DNA of 48,414 nucleotides from Silene noctiflora (Eukaryota; Streptophyta; Magnoliopsida; Caryophyllales; Caryophyllaceae). The notes beneath the pieces are model-generated. The model was given only the letters and a program-made list of their open reading frames with translations. It was not told the DNA's origin and made no database searches. The translations under genes and the position numbers were made by a program. The stretch lies in NCBI GenBank assembly GCA_009801015.1, contig VHZZ01001799.1, positions 52,064 to 100,477 on the forward strand, read 5' to 3'. This document shows positions 44,605 through 48,414 of this stretch, in pieces; the first letter of the stretch is position 1; each line of letters begins with the position of its first letter.

Positions 44605-45403
44605 GTAGATATTTCGTAATGAAATTTATTGGTCGATATTGCATGATTAAAATTTTATACTCGTAACTAGTAAAGTTAAATATCAATACATAGAATATTT
44701 AGGTTTTTTTTTTTTTTTTTTTTTTTTTAGATTTGGAAAGAAAACTAGCGTGAATTCCTTACATTTTCACAAGAGTGGTAGAGATAGTATATAGTTATAT
44801 TATATACTCCCTAATATCTTCTTGGTGCAAATAGGGTATTCAAAATTTCAAGCTTGATTAACCGACCTATGGTGCACAATATTTATTGCTGTTTGCATTT
44901 CTTAAAGCATGTTCCGTATATTTTTCTTCTTTTCTTAATTTTTGTGGCAAAAGTAATAAGTCGTGAATCGCGAAGAAAAAACAAGGTGAGTAAATGGTGG
45001 TACCAAACGGAGTCATTGACCTTAGTAAATGAAATGATAATTGCATCCATTTAATTCCATATATATACGGGCATCGACATTGTACTAATTCGTGCATCTG
45101 CAAACAAACCAATTTTAAGATGTGGCTACTTAAGCGCGTAGAATTAAGATGACGAAATAATGGTGTGGGGATCAGCTACTTATTACTTCGTTTCATTTAA
45201 TTGTTGTCCTTTGATTTTGACACAAGGAAAAAGAAAGAGTAGAGAATCAATTATTAAATGACAAATTGACAAACATGAGTGTAAATGATCAAATTGTTTT
45301 AAAGTTCATTCTTAAAATCAAAAGGATAATAATTGAACGAGACACCCAAAAATAAAACAGGACAACAAATTGACGGATATTATTCAATCAAAAGTATCAT
45401 CAA

Positions 45404-46122
45404 TCCCCTATATATTAAAAGACTAGTATTGGTGTCCGGCTCCGCCCGAGCTACCTTTATTTAACATTAAAATTTATGTTCACTTAAATAAAACTACATT
45501 AAAGTGCATAACTCATAAATTTATCATTAATATATTTTTCTATGCCGTATCTTAACATTACGATATAATAAATTATGAGACAAATTCACTACTCCCGTTA
45601 TTAATATTTTGGTTAACTCATTATTCATATTTGTTGTTAATATTGTTACTTTTATTACATTCGTTATTACTACTATTACTTTCACTACTTCCGCTGTAAT
45701 TATTGTTAAATAATTAATGTTACTTTTACTACGTTAAATAATTAATGTTACTTTTACTACTACCACATTAATATTTGATAATTTCACTACTCCCGTTATC
45801 GCTTCTACTACTTTCACTACTCCCGCTCACTATTCAAATGAGTGATTACTATCATATTACTATATATCCAAAATTTCTACAATTTTTTCATTACTAATAG
45901 AATTATTTTTATTATTTAGGCATACAATTTTAAGAGACTTATATATTTATATAAATATAAATATATTACATATATGCATTAAATCAAATCAAAATAATTA
46001 TGGAATATTATATTTTTTGGAAATTTAGCTTGATTTAATTACCTTTTAATAGTTTCCAAAATATAACATACTTGTATTATATTTGTCTATGTTAAATAAT
46101 TAACATACTTATATTATATTCG
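45404..46122 (+). mobile_element. Helitron-like insertion in duplication copy 2
   Basis: Absent from copy 1 at this place. It begins A|TCCCCTATATATTAAAAG, the TC end seen (as TCTCCTATACACTAAAAG) in the Helitron at 765-1336, followed by GTGTCCGGCTCCGCCCGAGC. The right end is not a clear hairpin plus CTRR; a TATGTTAA...TTAACATA palindrome lies at about 46088. The 3' end may be truncated or replaced. Confidence 0.5.
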
Positions 46123-46244
46123 TAGGATCGATTTTACGTGAACTTGTGGAAAGGGCACCGTCAATACCTTAATTATCTTTGATTTTCGTTATTTGGGTGT
46201 CTCAATCATATCACAAAAGTTTATAACCTGATTGCACAGTATTT

Positions 46245-46334
46245 TGCGTGAGGACATTCTCGGAGTTGTTATTCCCCGTGTAATAGCTAACTAGACTTTG
46301 GGGTTCGCACCTCATTTGCACCGTAAGAAAAAAA
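46245..46334 (+). mobile_element. Short SINE-like retroposon, 90 bp
   Basis: Sits between AGTATT at 46239-46244 and AGTATT at 46335-46340. Copy 1 has the uninterrupted GCACAGTATTAATGGAAT, that is, the empty site. It contains GGGGTTCGCACCTC, a box-B-like word, and ends AAGAAAAAAA. Confidence 0.65.
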
Positions 46335-46596
46335 AGTATTAATGAAATATAAAGCAAGCACTTGTATACTACTAATATATACGGAGTGTTGTAATTTTGT
46401 ACATATGCTTTTTTCCCACGAATTCTTATATAGATGGATAATCCGTCTTGAATAATCAAACATGCTAAATAGATGGATAAGAAAAAAAATCAAGAAAGAC
46501 TAAAGAATTTTATCTATTAAAGCAATAACCACAAAGCATATGTGGCGCTCTGTGGTTTAAAGTCAAATTGTCACAAAGTCCCGTTACTACTAATTA

Positions 46597-46598
<2 letters not shown>

Positions 46599-46644
<46 letters not shown>

Positions 46645-48285
46645 GGCTGTAAAGAAAGGATGCAATTACATAATGTTAGGGCAAACTATACCCTTATAAC
46701 ACTCATAATTAAACATCACCACAGTAAAAAAATTAAACATCAGCGGAAGATAATGTTGATAGGTACTATCAAGTTGGTGGAGTACGGAATATTGGGCGCG
46801 AATCTCCTTATCCGAGTCCTGCAAGCACCTAACATCTCCTGAAACCCTCCGATACATGTGAGTTGCAGAGTGAGGAAGGTGTGGTGTACTTACGCCACAA
46901 GAGCGTAGAAAGAAAAGATGGAAATCAGACAAGAGGCTGCTTCCGACGGAGCATAAACTCCTACACCAAGACAAACGAGCTCTACAGTCACCTGACCGGC
47001 GGATCAACAAACCCAAAATGCACACAAACCTCATCAAAGGACTCCCCAGGACCAATCTTCTGTCCATAAGTGCTTTGTAGCACCGTCTACTGACGTATCC
47101 AACCTGGACTAAACACAAATCTTTCTTTGAAGATTTAGTAGGGCCATTATTCCTACAAGAGTTAGCATATGGAACAAGCCGAATGCCAAACCTAACAACC
47201 AAGCACTGACCCTCATAAATCATCTTTATTTTGACCACATATACATAAACTCTGACCAAAACCCCAAGGATAATGGGACAGGACACCCAAAACACCCGTG
47301 AGGGGATAACGATAGCCAAGAGCCAAAGGATAATGGGACAGGACACCCAAAAACTTCTTGGAGGAAGGGCTAAAATTATTTGGCAAAACATAAAGCAACC
47401 TAAACATGGTTTAAAAAGCATAAGATTGTAGTAGATATCACTGCATCCGACCCAACCATCACCACTACCAAACCCCTACTCCACCCAACCAAGACACTTC
47501 TCAAACAGGGAAAAGCCAAACATCCAAGAGCTCACTCTAAACTGAGACATCAACAGACCAAAGACCCCATCAAGACCACCGAAAATGACCGGGCTAGCAC
47601 AGTGACACACAGACCAACGAACGACAACCATCCATAACTCCCAAACAAAGCCTATCGAGACCACGACCTTACATGCAACAAAACCACCAAAGACCAACAA
47701 AGCAATCTGACCCGACACACAACACGACACACGAGAGACAACCGATAGGCGGGGAAGGGGCGAGGGGAAGGGAAACACCAAATCGGCCAACCCGTAACTA
47801 GTGAAAACCACAAAACAACCAGAATGAGTTATACCCATCGACAAGGACAGATTAAAGCAAGGACAAAGGAAGCCATATGAGGGAGTGGGGGAAGGGGCGA
47901 GGGGAAGGGGGAACACACTCTGGCCAGGTTGCATGCAAGATCGGCGCAGACAAGACGGAGAAACGGATGGACGNCGAACCATGTGAATCAACGATGCAAG
48001 CAGCCGCCAACGCCAATCGGTCAATCAAGATGAGCCCATAAACGCCAGAACAAGAACAAAAAAAGGAGTTAAGAGGATGCCGATTAAAGGACAGAGACTG
48101 AGAGGTGACGATTCGCCGGAGATAGGCCGAGGAAGGAGCCCATCTCCGGCGAAAGGTTGAGGGGGATAAAGGAGGTAGTTTGTGGAAAGAGGAGGCGGCG
48201 GATCAAGGTTAATTGGTTAGGGTTTTTGTTTAGAGAGAAGGGGGAGAAAATCTAGAGACAGAAGGGCCCATTTTAACGGTAAGAC
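46599..48285 (-). mobile_element. Polyadenylated retroposon, minus strand
   Basis: A 44-base T run (46599-46642) is the poly(A) of a minus-strand element whose last unique bases read CTTTCTTTACAGCCGT. The body is less AT-rich than the flanks, with a G/T-rich coding-sense strand, and reaches back to a leader-like stretch (CAAAAACCCTAACC, complement of 48213-48226). A 27-base word occurs twice 60 bases apart (about 47267 and 47327), and a second G-rich word twice (about 47751 and 47886). The 5' boundary is approximate and no target duplication was found. No RT domain is visible, so it may be a LINE-derived non-autonomous element or a processed transcript. Confidence 0.5.
46666..47982 (-). pseudogene. 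Unrecognised 439-codon frame with one stop
   Basis: On the minus strand one reading frame runs from ATG at about 47982 to the stop at 46666 and is interrupted once, by TAG at 47476-47478 (after EKCLGWVE). Before the stop it reads MV, one unknown residue at N 47974, then RPSVSPSCLRRSCMQPGQ; after it comes LFKPCLGCFMFCQIILALPP. It is rich in Cys, Trp, Val, Leu and Phe. FWVSCPIIL occurs twice because of the 60-base DNA repeat. I recognise no domain. The G/T-rich strand makes stops rarer than usual, so openness alone is weak evidence for a protein. It could be a dead retroposon ORF or non-coding. Confidence 0.3.
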
Positions 48286-48321
48286 GGATTTGACCGTCAT
48301 AAAAGCGACCAACTGATATAT

Positions 48322-48414
48322 CACTACTACAAAAACAGCCTACAACAACGGCTATTAACCGTTGTTAAAACAAAACACGGGTGTTGTTGAAGCGTCCGTT
48401 GTTAATAGTTTTAA
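48322..48414 (+). mobile_element. 5' terminus of a CACTA (En/Spm) transposon, truncated by the window
   Basis: CACTACTACAAAAACAGCC is the canonical CACTA terminus. It is followed by subterminal words ACAACGG and CCGTTGTT in both orientations (48342-48405), the transposase-binding pattern of this superfamily. The three bases before it are TAT. The rest of the element lies beyond the window. Confidence 0.85.

Larger units (their letters stand above)
44618..46510 (+). repeat. Segmental duplication, copy 2
   Basis: Matches copy 1 (41172-42345). 44618-45124 is identical to 41172-41678. After that it is diverged and enlarged by a Helitron-like insertion (from 45404) and a small SINE-like insertion (46245-46334). 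Homology resumes at TCGTAGGATCGA near 46123 and is last visible near 46500. Confidence 0.8.

Noticed and set aside
41172..46510. The two homologous blocks as LTRs of one retrotransposon
   Set aside because: No TG...CA ends, no primer-binding site or polypurine tract, no gag-pol between them, and the identity changes abruptly along the block.
46599..48285. Target-site duplication for the minus-strand retroposon
   Set aside because: TACTAATTAAG next to the T run has no matching copy in the region where the 5' end should be, so the boundary stays open.
1..48414. CRISPR array, operon, riboswitch or bacterial-type defence system
   Set aside because: This is plant nuclear DNA with spliced genes; no regularly spaced repeats or clustered functionally linked genes are present.

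Overview
This window is nuclear DNA from a flowering plant, most likely a eudicot. Evidence: spliced GT-AG genes with plant-specific families (D-type cyclin, small universal stress protein, DUF7870-like protein), AT-rich intergenic DNA, and many plant transposons (L1-type LINE, Helitrons, hAT/Tourist/Stowaway-type MITEs, tRNA-derived SINEs, a CACTA end). I cannot name the species. Three spots contain N (6863-6864, 11238, 47974), so this is draft assembly.

Layout. 1-4047: repeats only, with a 572-bp Helitron derivative and several MITEs. 4048-10650: a broken L1-type LINE (+) with a poly(A) tail and a 16-bp target duplication; an unmerged 951-bp contig overlap sits inside it at the NN gap. 10667-13190: MITEs, including a hAT-type element with a perfect 8-bp duplication and a 556-bp foldback. 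13339-15181: five-exon universal stress protein gene (+). 15877-17133: single-exon DUF7870-like gene (-), convergent with it. 17345-17948: intronless, frameshifted crooked-neck-like (HAT-repeat splicing factor) pseudogene (-). 20850-24115: six-exon gene for a conserved plant protein of unknown function (+), with two adjacent MITEs in intron 3. 24116-37029: about 13 kb without a recognisable gene, holding MITEs, Helitron copies, a SINE inserted in a Helitron and a possible solo LTR. 37030-39529: six-exon D-type cyclin (+), CYCD2/CYCD4-like, with an LxCxE motif. 39530-48414: gene-poor, with a segmental duplication (41172 and 44618) that is identical over 507 bp and then abruptly diverged, a polyadenylated minus-strand retroposon carrying a long frame with one stop, and the first 93 bp of a CACTA transposon.

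The four intact genes are ordinary single-copy-type plant genes and show no sign of acting together as a cluster. I found no defence island, biosynthetic cluster, CRISPR array or other new multi-gene system. The most informative signals are genome-evolution ones: the sharp identity step in the duplication with a built-in empty site for a SINE, the nested and dated insertions, the hairpin in cyclin intron 4, and the unexplained frame at 46666-47982.
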